A DNA stretch of 64,000 bases from Nocardia altamirensis NBRC 108246 (GTDB taxonomy: Bacteria; Actinomycetota; Actinomycetes; Mycobacteriales; Mycobacteriaceae): positions 1 to 64,000 of the forward strand of contig NZ_BDAY01000012.1 in NCBI RefSeq assembly GCF_001612685.1, in the 5' to 3' direction. Position 1 is the first letter of the stretch; the number at the start of each line of letters is the position of its first letter. The position numbers were made by a program, and so were the translations under genes. Under the pieces are notes generated by a model that had not been told where the DNA came from, did no database searches, and saw nothing but the letters and a program-made list of their open reading frames with translations. Below, piece by piece: positions 24,201-33,029 of this stretch.

Positions 24201-26025
24201 CGCCGAGACCGTGCCCGGCCACCGCGTCCGGCCGAATTCCCCACGCCGCGAGCAACTCCGCCAACGCCACCTGGCAGGCGAACAGCGCGGGCTGGACGAG
24301 CTCGGTGACGTGCGTGCCGTTTCCGTTGCTCGGCGCGCCAAGCGCGAAGCCGTGCCGAGGCGTCCACACCCGCGGCCCGCCTGCGGCGACGATCGCGTCC
24401 GCGGCCTCGGCCACCGCGCAGGCGAAGGCGCGATGCCGTGCCGCGAGGGCCCTGCCCATCGCCAGGTGCTGCCCACCCTGCCCGGAGAACACGAAGAGCA
24501 GCCCGCCGTGCCTGCGCATCGACGCCGGGCCGATGACCGCATCGGTCGCGCCGTTCCCCAGTGCGCGCAGCCGCGCCACCGCCTCGCCGCGGTCACGCGC
24601 CAGCACCGCCGAACGATGTTGTTCCGGCAGCAATCTGGCTGCCGCCGCGGCGAATTCGCGTAGCGGTTCGTCGTCGAGCGCGAGCCGGTCGGCGTACCGG
24701 AGCGCGCGGGCGCGCAGCTCCGCGGTGTCGCGGCCGGTGACCGGGATCAGCGTCGGCGGATCGGCGCCCGGCGCCGTCGGGGTCGTCGCGGCACCGCGCA
24801 GCACCACATGCGCGTTGGTGCCGCCGAAACCGAACGCACTGACGCCGGCGTGGCGTTCGCCGATGGGCACGGCACGCCAATCGACGGGTGACGTCGGCAC
24901 GCACAGCCCGCGCTCGGCCAGTTTCAGCAGCGGGTTCTCGGTGCGCAGGCCGATCGTCGGGGCGATCGTTCCGTGGTACACCGACAGTGCGGCTTTGATC
25001 AATCCGATGATGCCCGCCGCCGCTTCGGTGTGCCCGATATTGGCCTTCACCGACCCGATCCTGATCGGTGTGTCCGGTATCGAATCACCCTGTGCGACAA
25101 CGGCAGACAGCGCCTCGATCTCCACCGCATCGCCGAGCGAGGTGCTGCTCGCATGGCATTCGAAGTAGCCTGCGTCGCCCGGTGCGAGCTCGGCGCGTGC
25201 CCAGGCGGCGCGCACAACCTCCTGCTGCGCCCGGCCGTTCGGGGCGGACAGGCCATTCGTGCGACCGTCCGACCCGACCGCCGAACCGGCGATCTCCGCA
25301 TAGATCCGATTGCCTTCGCGCACCGCGTCTTCCGTGCGTTGCAGAATCACCACCGCGCAGCCGTCGGCGCGGGTGTAGCCGTCCGCGTCGGCATCGAACG
25401 GTGTCGCCCGCCCGTCGGGCGCCAGAAAACCGCTCTCCGCCAGGTAGTTCGAGGGGTTCGGCAGCAGGGTGAGGTTGACGCCGCCGACGATCGCGAACGG
25501 CACGGTGTGATCGGTGAGCAGCCGCACCGCCAGGTCGACGGCGGCCAGCGAGGACGAGCAGGCACTGTCGAGCACCAGGCTCGGACCGTGCACATCGAGG
25601 ACGTAGGACAGGCGGTTGGCGATGATGCTCAGCGCGGCACCGGCGACGGCGTACGTCGCGTCGAAACCGGAACGGCTGAGCACCGCGACCCCGTGGTCGT
25701 AACCGGACGCGCCGAAGATTACCGCTGCCTCCGAACCCTTTGTGCGATAACCTATCCCAGCGTCATCGAGGGCTTCGACCGCGACCTCCATGGCGAGCCG
25801 CTGCTGCGGGTCGAGCAGCGCGGCCTCCCGGTCGGCGATGGCGAACCAGTCGTTGTCGAACGACTCGATGTCGTTCAGGTATCCGCCGTGCCTGCCGAGA
25901 CGTCCCGCGGGCGGTGGACCGGTGGCGTCGCGTCCGGCCAGCAGCATGCGCCAGAATTCCTCCGCGCCAACGGCGCCAGGCACTCGGCAGCCGATGCCGA
26001 CGATAGCTACCCCGGTTGCCGTCAT
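21265..26025 (-). CDS. type I polyketide synthase KS-AT(inactive?)-DH-KR(inactive?)
   Basis: A 1586-residue single-module PKS. KS (about 4-409) keeps Cys156, His291 and His332, although the usual EAHGTGT is ECHASST. The AT-like domain (about 509-800) has GHGLGE, so the nucleophilic Ser is Gly606, and the conserved VDYASH block is VDCTAP, replacing the catalytic His with Pro709. DH (about 862-1110) keeps His872 in HxxxGxxxxP and Asp1021 in DGCLQ. KR (about 1330-1500) has the TGGLGILG cofactor loop, but the active Ser and Tyr positions read Ala1461 and Ser1474. There is no ACP or thioesterase inside; a separate ACP gene overlaps its start (ATGA) and FAAL overlaps its stop (GTGA). The product is unknown. 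Condensation would need an acyltransferase in trans. Confidence 0.9.
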   Translation of the reverse strand: MTATGVAIVGIGCRVPGAVGAEEFWRMLLAGRDATGPPPAGRLGRHGGYLNDIESFDNDWFAIADREAALLDPQQRLAMEVAVEALDDAGIGYRTKGSEAAVIFGASGYDHGVAVLSRSGFDATYAVAGAALSIIANRLSYVLDVHGPSLVLDSACSSSLAAVDLAVRLLTDHTVPFAIVGGVNLTLLPNPSNYLAESGFLAPDGRATPFDADADGYTRADGCAVVILQRTEDAVREGNRIYAEIAGSAVGSDGRTNGLSAPNGRAQQEVVRAAWARAELAPGDAGYFECHASSTSLGDAVEIEALSAVVAQGDSIPDTPIRIGSVKANIGHTEAAAGIIGLIKAALSVYHGTIAPTIGLRTENPLLKLAERGLCVPTSPVDWRAVPIGERHAGVSAFGFGGTNAHVVLRGAATTPTAPGADPPTLIPVTGRDTAELRARALRYADRLALDDEPLREFAAAAARLLPEQHRSAVLARDRGEAVARLRALGNGATDAVIGPASMRRHGGLLFVFSGQGGQHLAMGRALAARHRAFACAVAEAADAIVAAGGPRVWTPRHGFALGAPSNGNGTHVTELVQPALFACQVALAELLAAWGIRPDAVAGHGLGEIAAATACGALSLSDGALIAVQRGKALAGVAGDDAMALLTAAPYEAAKLVEPMRAQVRIAAVNGPRSVVVSGAARYVDTLVRRANRRNMIAERITVDCTAPAAVLPEFVDALAELTPLPPRVPMYSTARRGEALTTAVLDGAYWAENASGTVELAAALEHAVADGISTVLEVGPHPVLLPALREYPEFRDAAHPVATRADEAGDFLSCLAELHLEGRAVDWSAQGPFTVVPPRGWRSRRFPLITTAAARDAGEYTLPPEDLTDHVVHGVPTVPAVFWLRRLLHLASAEAVTMLADFVVRAQLELAALPEVTYRRHDDGSLRAEVTDAGALASARQVGDPTPADIVAWMRVVDANRAGRHQMRAVQPATFYDDLRGLRLEYGPGFRVLRGIAVGPERAVGTFDVAELRSAATLDGCLQLLAATGHDGMPAGLVPLTVGIESAWLSAEPHRTVLEAHAFLRTRTGTELIGDVIGTDQHGVPCLAMSGVHIRFAQPGAHNPIGTAPERAAAERAAPFRQETWEPCGIEALRLANSDPVAERALVVGGSGLALRLATALDDALPTERVTRELDAASGIVTAVLTRRPGHARTAVVLCWSAERSAAAKVSDAADGLATVLGRVLDLLQRVDADDGAATVTVVLPLPAPSAATQAIAGLVRSLQLESRRPVRLVWTDADPRNVASLCRLIAGDPARLPDEMRLSAGQLAVRRFTAARYGPAKAVPIDVHGTYVVTGGLGILGSVAVRWLLDAGARDVVVLTRAPRPVPALLDGLEDRIVVVRCDAADHGDLANALNDVRACGSTIRGVVHAAGSTADADFPAVSTEQLVTMFAPKVTAAANLIELTAADPTDFILLCSAATGALGGSGQAASAAANAAMDALARAYPERGVRSVGWGRWTTVPDTDSAPRPLDAFDTGHGAALLGQALRYDQPYLLAVPDAAPGNARRPDPVSPRWNSNGIGRPPARHSSAADPVPAGQIGEAL

Positions 26026-26261
26026 CGCATCGCGAGATGCTCGACTAATTGATCTATGTCGGGATAGTCGTACATCGCGGCGACGGACACCTCGACACCC
26101 ATGGCGTCTTCCAGACAGGCCGTCAACCGGGCGAGTTGAGTGGAGCTCAGGCCGAGATCGGCGAAGGGCGCGTCGGTGGACACGGCGGCCGCGTCGACGC
26201 CGAGCAATTCGGCCACGGCGGTTACCGCCGCGGCCTGCGCCGCACGTCGAATGTGCACCAT
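26022..26261 (-). CDS. acyl carrier protein of the FAAL/PKS operon
   Basis: A 79-residue carrier protein. The phosphopantetheine site is the second Ser of LGLSS (Ser40); the canonical LGxDS aspartate is replaced by Ser39. Helices II and III (TQLARLTACLEDAMGVEVSVAAMYDYPDIDQLVEHL) are typical of PKS carriers. Start 26261 is preferred for GGAG four bases upstream; an ATG at 26276 is also possible. Its stop overlaps the PKS start (ATGA), so ACP, PKS and FAAL are made together. It is the likely acceptor for the FAAL acyl group and the carrier for the PKS. Confidence 0.85.
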   Translation of the reverse strand: MVHIRRAAQAAAVTAVAELLGVDAAAVSTDAPFADLGLSSTQLARLTACLEDAMGVEVSVAAMYDYPDIDQLVEHLAMR

Positions 26262-26403
26262 CGAGCTCCGATCCATCCCACTTCGCACTCCCCCATGGTG
26301 GCGGCGTACCTCGACCGCCCAGTTACTCCCCGCGATTATGCCGAGATATCGGACCGTGGAGAAGAGTCTTTTGCGTGGCGTGTCCATCCCCTACCGTGGC
26401 GAG

Positions 26404-27363
26404 GTGACCGAAAACGCCGCAGGCCTGGCCGATGGACGACCCGGAACGTTCAGCACGCTGGCCAGGTGCTGCACGGCACTGGCTGCCACGCCGCGCCGCC
26501 TGCTCCGACCACGCCAACCTGACCAGGCGTTTCTTGCCGGGCTCAGCACCGCCCCCGCCCCGAAGGGCGAGGCAACGGTCCGGCTGACCGCCATACCGCA
26601 GGCCAAGATGGCCGCACCGACCATCCTGGTCGCCGAGGGCGTGCGCAGCCTGCGCGAGGTGCCGATGGCGATGGGCACATTCCTGGTCGAGCATCCGCAG
26701 GCGCGGTTCCTCGTCGATCCGGCCATCTGCTCGGACGTGCACGAGCGCGTCCTGCCCGGGCTGCCGTTTCCCTTCGGCAAGCTGGTGTCCCCGGACAAGC
26801 CGGTGCTCGGACTGAGCAACGCGCTCGCCGCGCGCGACCTCGGGCCGTCCGATATCGACTTCATGCTGGCCACCCACCTGCACTGGGACCACGTTTCCGG
26901 CCTGCTCGAGCTGCCGGACTCGCTCGAGCTCCGGCTGCCCGCCGTCGAGTACGACTGGGCCATGCACGGCGACGAGGCCCCGATCGGTGTGGTCCGCGCA
27001 CCCTTGCGTGGCCAGACCATCGCGCCGGTGGAACTCGACGGGCCGCCCGTGCTCACCTTCCCGCGCAGCCATGATGTGTTCGGCGACGGCGCGGTCGTGC
27101 TCGTCGACCTTGCGGGTCACACCCCTGGCAGCATCGGTGTCCTGCTCGCGGTCGACGACGGCACCCGGGTGCTGCTGGCAGGCGACTCGATCTGGAACAA
27201 ACTGCAGGTGGAGCTGATTCGGGAGAAGGCGCCGATGCCGGGGCAACTCGTCGATGCCGACCGCGACGAGGCGTTCCGCACCATCCAGCGCATGCATGCG
27301 CTGCCCGCGGACATCGAGATCATCGCAAGCCACGACTACGCTGCGGTGCACGCCAGGGCGTAG
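26404..27363 (+). CDS. metallo-beta-lactamase-fold hydrolase, lactonase-like
   Basis: A 319-residue MBL-fold protein from GTG 26404 (GAGG just upstream). The metal-binding motif HLHWDH has His158, His160, Asp162 and His163. GHTPGS, the AGDS aspartate and a final SHD histidine complete a two-zinc site. This pattern fits N-acyl-homoserine-lactonase and related hydrolases more than true beta-lactamases. It is divergent from the ACP-PKS-FAAL operon with 140 bp between starts, so it might belong to the same pathway or share its promoter region, but the substrate is unknown. It ends at a bidirectional terminator. Confidence 0.8.
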   Translation: MTENAAGLADGRPGTFSTLARCCTALAATPRRLLRPRQPDQAFLAGLSTAPAPKGEATVRLTAIPQAKMAAPTILVAEGVRSLREVPMAMGTFLVEHPQARFLVDPAICSDVHERVLPGLPFPFGKLVSPDKPVLGLSNALAARDLGPSDIDFMLATHLHWDHVSGLLELPDSLELRLPAVEYDWAMHGDEAPIGVVRAPLRGQTIAPVELDGPPVLTFPRSHDVFGDGAVVLVDLAGHTPGSIGVLLAVDDGTRVLLAGDSIWNKLQVELIREKAPMPGQLVDADRDEAFRTIQRMHALPADIEIIASHDYAAVHARA

Positions 27364-27365
27364 CG

Positions 27366-27395
27366 GCGGGGCCGGATATGCCTACCCGGCCCCGC
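27366..27395. terminator. bidirectional terminator between MBL and RNA ligase genes
   Basis: A perfect 10-bp stem, GCGGGGCCGG (27366-27375) with CCGGCCCCGC (27386-27395), and a 10-nt loop, exactly between two convergent stops. Confidence 0.75.
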
Positions 27396-27399
27396 GGCC

Positions 27400-28488
27400 T
27401 CACTCGTACTCGGTGCCCCCGTCGCGGAGCAGGTACGCGTCGGACACGATCTTGCCGATCGCCCGGCCGCCGAGGATCGGCGAATACCGTTCTGCCGCAG
27501 GCCGGATCACCACACCCTCACGGATGTTGGTCGCCGTGCCGGTGACCGTCTCGGCGCCCTCCGCGAGCCGGAGCAGCAGCTCGATGTCGTACGGGCCTTC
27601 GTGCAGCACGGGTGCGCGCGGCACCGTCACCCCGAGATCGCCGAGCACCGCACCGATTTCGGCGTGGTCGAGCCAGCGCACCACGCCTGCCTGTTCGATC
27701 GCGATGTCGAACAGCGCGTAGCCGAGGGTCTCGTCCTGCCTGGCGCTGGCGCCGTAGTGCAGGTCCTGCACGCCCGCGCCGTAGACCTCGCCGAACAGGC
27801 CGACCCGCGCGACGTCGAGTGCCGCAGCGAGCTTGCGTGCGGCCTCGATGAGGCCGTGCCGGTGCGCGGCGCGCCAGTACAGGTTGCCCTCGACCGACAT
27901 CAGCGCCAGCGACTGCGCGCCGATGCCCTTGGAGGACACCTGGATTCGGTCCGACTCCCGGAGGTAGGTCAGCAAACAGGCGGTGCCGTGGATCTTTTCG
28001 GTGGCGACCACCGGTTCGCCCGGGACGAAGATGTCCGGGTAGCGCTTGATGTTCTCGACGTCGATCCACCGGATCAGGTCGGGCGCGGACTCCACCGCAC
28101 CCGACATCGACACCGGGATCGGCGGGACCCACTTGACCACGCCGAGCAGCTCGGCGAAATCGGTGCGCTCGGTCGCGGCCTGCGCCAGGTCCACCGCGCC
28201 GACCAGCTCTGGCAGGCAGACGATGCCCTGCGACACCTCGCCGCGCAGCCGCACCGTCTTGACCCGGTTGTGCGCGCCACCCGCCAGCTTGCCGGTCAGC
28301 CCGAGCTCGGCGATCAGTGCCTCGGGCAACACCGCCTGCTCGGGGATGTACAGCGCGTAGTCACCGGTCACGAACGCGCCCTTGGCGACAACGGCCCGGT
28401 AGAGCCCGACCTGCGCGAGCTCGAGCCGATCCGCGTTCGGATGCGGGTGGACGACCAGCCGCTCAGCGGTTACTTGAAACGTAGACAT
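27400..28488 (-). CDS. RNA ligase, DRB0094 (Rnl5) family
   Basis: A 362-residue nucleotidyltransferase. The N-terminal about 120 residues resemble the extra domain of the Deinococcus DRB0094 RNA ligase. The ligase core carries motif I EKIHGT with the adenylated Lys165, motif IV EGVVIRP and motif V GKIVSDAYL. Such enzymes seal 3'-OH/5'-phosphate ends, notably of RNA on a template strand, and act in RNA repair. It is unusual in actinomycetes. The downstream neighbour is a degenerate isochorismatase-fold protein 73 bp away, with no obvious kinase-phosphatase repair partner nearby. Confidence 0.82.
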   Translation of the reverse strand: MSTFQVTAERLVVHPHPNADRLELAQVGLYRAVVAKGAFVTGDYALYIPEQAVLPEALIAELGLTGKLAGGAHNRVKTVRLRGEVSQGIVCLPELVGAVDLAQAATERTDFAELLGVVKWVPPIPVSMSGAVESAPDLIRWIDVENIKRYPDIFVPGEPVVATEKIHGTACLLTYLRESDRIQVSSKGIGAQSLALMSVEGNLYWRAAHRHGLIEAARKLAAALDVARVGLFGEVYGAGVQDLHYGASARQDETLGYALFDIAIEQAGVVRWLDHAEIGAVLGDLGVTVPRAPVLHEGPYDIELLLRLAEGAETVTGTATNIREGVVIRPAAERYSPILGGRAIGKIVSDAYLLRDGGTEYE

Positions 28489-28561
28489 GGAACCCCCGTT
28501 CGATTCCAGGTCAGCGTATGGCTCGGAACCGCCGCTGGTCGAACGGTTTTCGCGGGCCCGA

Positions 28562-29167
28562 TCAGCGGCGGGTGATCAGCTCCAAGGACTGCGCTGCGGT
28601 CAGCGAGCCCGCCGTGACGAGTTCGAGGTTGGCCAGCGCGGCCTCGTGCGCATCCGGTGTCGCCGCCGCGACGCAGTCGGCCACCGCGTGCACGGTGAAA
28701 CCGAGATCGGTGGCGTGCCTTGCGGTTTGCTCCACGGTCAGGTTGGTCGCGACGCCGGTGACGAACAGCGTGTCGATGCCGTGCCCGGCGAACCAGTCGG
28801 CGAGTTTGTTGCCGGCCAGCCCGGACAGCTTCTGGTTGTCGAACACCTCGCTCGGCTGGCCTGACATCTCCGGAATGAGCTGGGTGCCTGGGGATTCCGG
28901 CCGGAACTCGGTCTGTGCCGCGCCCACCGACCGCATGAAGCCGGTGTTGCGGACCAGTTCGCCTTCGCCGACCGGAATGGTGAACCTGGTGAAGATCACC
29001 GGCGTTTCCGCGGCGGCGGCCGCCTCGTGGAAGCGCACCGCGCGCGCCAGCACGCCGCTGGCGGCGACCGGCTCGGCCAGCATCGGCCCGAAGAAGCCTT
29101 CGGGCTTGATCACATTCACCTGCCAGTGCAGCGCGAGCACTGCCGCGCGGATACGAGGGATGGCCAT
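28562..29167 (-). CDS. isochorismatase-fold protein without its catalytic residues
   Basis: A 201-residue cysteine-hydrolase-fold protein; start 29167 is the ATG that begins the fold (MAIPRIRAAVLALHWQ). In active members the triad is Asp-Lys-Cys. Here the first strand has His14 where Asp is normal, Lys113 is kept, and the GVATNLTVE segment has Thr144 in place of the nucleophilic Cys. The overall block (FVTGVATNLTVEQTARHATDLGF) is otherwise standard. It may be a binding protein or use different chemistry. It lies 28 bp downstream of FadD and could be in its transcript. Confidence 0.75.
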   Translation of the reverse strand: MAIPRIRAAVLALHWQVNVIKPEGFFGPMLAEPVAASGVLARAVRFHEAAAAAETPVIFTRFTIPVGEGELVRNTGFMRSVGAAQTEFRPESPGTQLIPEMSGQPSEVFDNQKLSGLAGNKLADWFAGHGIDTLFVTGVATNLTVEQTARHATDLGFTVHAVADCVAAATPDAHEAALANLELVTAGSLTAAQSLELITRR

Positions 29168-29195
29168 GGACCGACCGTATCCCAGGTGGCTGGGG

Positions 29196-30815
29196 TCAGG
29201 ATGAATAATCCTTGCGCAGTTGGACTTTGACCACCTTGCCGCTCGCATTGCGCGGCAGCTCCGCGACCAGCACCAGGTCCTTGGGGTGTTTGTAGCGCGC
29301 CAGGTTCTCGTTGAGGAATTCCGTCAACTCTGCCAGGGTCAGCGTGTCGTCGGCGCTGGTGAGCGCGACGACGGCGACCGGAACCTCGCCCCATTTCTCG
29401 TGCGCCCTGCCGATCACGGCCGCCTCGCGGATCTTCGGATGCGCGAAGAGCACGTTCTCCACCTCCGCGCAGTAGATGTTCTCGCCGCCGGAAATGATCA
29501 TGTCCTTCTTGCGGTCGACCACGTAGATGAAGCCGTCCGCGTCTCGGCGCACCAGGTCGCCCGAGTGGAACCAGCCGCCGGCGAACGCTTCCGCCGTCGC
29601 CTCCGGCTTGTTCCAGTAGCCCTGCATGAGAGTCGGTCCGCGATAGACGATTTCGCCGATCTCACCGGGTGCGACATCGTTCATCTCGTCGTCGACGATG
29701 CGCGTCTGGATGGTCGGAATCGGCGTGCCGACCGAGCCGAGTTTGCGCAACGCGTCCTTGCCCTCGAGCACGCAGGTGATCGGCGACATCTCGGTCTGCC
29801 CGAAGACCGCGACGTTGACCGCGTTCGGGAAGCAGTCGGACATGGCGCGCAGCACCGTATCCGAGGCGGGGGCCGCACCCCAGCTGAGCACCTCGAGCGC
29901 CAGCTTGCGGTCGCGCACCGTGGGGTGATCGCAGATGAGCTGCCACTGGGCGGGCACGCAGAAGGCCGAGGTGGCTTGCTCGCGTTCGACCGCGTCGAGG
30001 AATTCGCCTGCGTCGAACGCGCCGAGCGGATGCAGCACGGTTTTGCAGCCGAGCAGGAAAGCCGGTGCGAGACTGCCGAGTCCGGCGATGTGGAAGAGCG
30101 GCGAGGTGCAGAAGCCGACGGAATCCTGGGTCATCGTCAGCGCCCGAATGCAGGTCAGCGCTTGGGAATTCATGTTCGCGTAGGACAGCACCGCGCCCTT
30201 CGGGCTTCCGGTGGTTCCCGAGGTGTACATGATCAGCGCCGGAGTGTCTTCCGCGATATCCAGCGGCGCGTGTGGCGCGCCGTCCTCGGCGAGCAGGTCG
30301 TCGAAGCCGAGGACGCCGTCGCCGCTGAGGTCGTTGGCGCCGGGGACGCTGAGGTCGTTGGCGCCGGGGGCGCTCTGACCACCGATCACGATGCAGGTCT
30401 CCAGCGCGGGCGACTGGGCCCGGACGGCGGCGGCCAGCGGCTGCAGCACGGTGTCGGTGACGATGGCCTTGGCGCCGCTGTCGCTCACGATGTAGGCGAC
30501 CTCGGGCGGGGTGAGCCGGAAGTTCACCGGCACCGCGATGGCGCCGAGCGCGTTGATGCCGAAGACGGTCTCCAGGTATTCGGGGTAGTTCAGCGCCAGG
30601 ATCAGCACCCGGTCGCCGAAGCCGATGCCGCGGCGGGCCAGCGCGTCGGCGAACTTCAGTGAGCGCTCGTGCAGCTGCCGCCACGTGGTGTCCGTCCCGC
30701 GGAATCGCACGGCGGTCGCGTCCGGGCGCATCTGCGCGTGGGTGGCGAGCTGGTTGTTCCAGTGGTTGCGGCGCGACCTGATCGGTTCGTCGAGCGCCTG
30801 GAAACCGGTGGTCAT
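29196..30815 (-). CDS. acyl-CoA synthetase (FadD-type AMP ligase)
   Basis: A 539-residue ANL-superfamily ligase forming acyl-CoA from fatty acid, ATP and CoA. The P-loop is MYTSGTTGSPKGAVLS; the WFHSGDLVRRDADGFIYVVDRKKDMIISGGENIYCAEVE block is the classic core/hinge. The C-terminal catalytic lysine is in LPRNASGKVVK. Start 30815 is chosen for GAGAGGAG eight bases upstream. Residues around 170-185 carry an eight-residue duplication (GANDLSVP GANDLS) caused by a 24-bp tandem repeat. It resembles FadD5-like synthetases; chain length specificity is not readable. Confidence 0.88.
   Translation of the reverse strand: MTTGFQALDEPIRSRRNHWNNQLATHAQMRPDATAVRFRGTDTTWRQLHERSLKFADALARRGIGFGDRVLILALNYPEYLETVFGINALGAIAVPVNFRLTPPEVAYIVSDSGAKAIVTDTVLQPLAAAVRAQSPALETCIVIGGQSAPGANDLSVPGANDLSGDGVLGFDDLLAEDGAPHAPLDIAEDTPALIMYTSGTTGSPKGAVLSYANMNSQALTCIRALTMTQDSVGFCTSPLFHIAGLGSLAPAFLLGCKTVLHPLGAFDAGEFLDAVEREQATSAFCVPAQWQLICDHPTVRDRKLALEVLSWGAAPASDTVLRAMSDCFPNAVNVAVFGQTEMSPITCVLEGKDALRKLGSVGTPIPTIQTRIVDDEMNDVAPGEIGEIVYRGPTLMQGYWNKPEATAEAFAGGWFHSGDLVRRDADGFIYVVDRKKDMIISGGENIYCAEVENVLFAHPKIREAAVIGRAHEKWGEVPVAVVALTSADDTLTLAELTEFLNENLARYKHPKDLVLVAELPRNASGKVVKVQLRKDYSS
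30323..30369. repeat. 24-bp tandem duplication inside the acyl-CoA synthetase gene
   Basis: Two copies of a 23-bp identical stretch (30323-30345 and 30347-30369), period 24, in frame. They add eight residues in a surface-loop region between the N-terminal part and the P-loop. Confidence 0.75.
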
Positions 30816-32137
<1,322 letters not shown>

Positions 32138-32154
32138 CCAGCCATCTTTGCGAC

Positions 32155-32748
32155 TCAACCGGTGCGGACCCGGCTGGACAGGCCGGGTTCGATCAGTTGC
32201 TCCAGGCGCTGATACGCCTCGGCAGGGGCGATGGGCGGGTCGGCATCGGCGATCGCACCGAGCACCCCGACGATGCCCCAGGACAGGAACGTCATGGTCG
32301 CGGCGAACTCGGCCTCGTCCATGTCCAGCAGTTCGGATAGGTGCTCGGTGAGGATGTCGGCGACCATTTCCCGCGTCGTACGCAGCAGCAGCGCACCGCT
32401 TTTGCGGCCGAGTAGGGCCTGGTACACCTCGGGATTCGCCGCCGCCATCTGGAAAAGCGTGTGCACCGGCGCCAGCGGCACCGTGGCGTCGGTGTCGCCG
32501 GATCCGGTCGCGGTCACCGCGGCGCGCAGATAGTCGGTGCTGCTCAGCAGCAGCAGATCGTCCTTGTCCCGGAAGTGCGCGTAGAACGTGGACCGGCCGA
32601 CGTCGGCGCGATGCAGTATGTCGCGCACCGAGATTCGGTCATAGCCACGTTCGAGCATGAGTTCGATCAATGCCCGATGCAGCAGGCTCTTGGTCCGCCG
32701 TACCCGGCGATCCGTGCTGCCTGTCACTCTTTTCACTTCCGACGACAA
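32155..32748 (-). CDS. TetR-family transcriptional regulator
   Basis: A 197-residue regulator. The N-terminal helix-turn-helix is RALIELMLERGYDRISVRDILHRADVGRSTFYAHFRDKDDLL, typical TetR; the rest is a ligand-binding helical domain. The start is uncertain: a TTG at 32748 has GGGAGG four bases upstream, while GTGs at 32736 and 32727 are alternatives. Its target is unknown. It could regulate itself or the adjacent convergent nitronate monooxygenase. Confidence 0.8.
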   Translation of the reverse strand: MSSEVKRVTGSTDRRVRRTKSLLHRALIELMLERGYDRISVRDILHRADVGRSTFYAHFRDKDDLLLLSSTDYLRAAVTATGSGDTDATVPLAPVHTLFQMAAANPEVYQALLGRKSGALLLRTTREMVADILTEHLSELLDMDEAEFAATMTFLSWGIVGVLGAIADADPPIAPAEAYQRLEQLIEPGLSSRVRTG

Positions 32749-33029
32749 TGTGCCTCCCGTACAACTGTCGCGAATCCGTCCCGAGCGGAACGGTTTCCGA
32801 TATTTTGCCCCTGGTCGAAGTGTGGACACCTCCCGGCCATGAACGCATGACCAAAAACGCACCCCAGTCTTCCATCGGACCCAGTCACCATGACACCGAA
32901 ACCGGAGTTCTGCCTACCAACTCCCACGGTTATGGCGTATTCGCGGCAGTATTTCCGTTCGACTGCCATCGGATGCCAGCTTCGTTTTGGTGACTTTCAC
33001 ATTTCCGTGCGCCACCAAGGAATTAGGGG

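Noticed and set aside
21316..24663. Open frame of more than 1100 codons antisense to the PKS
   Set aside because: An artefact of GC-rich codon bias on the opposite strand; Arg/Gly/His-rich without domains.
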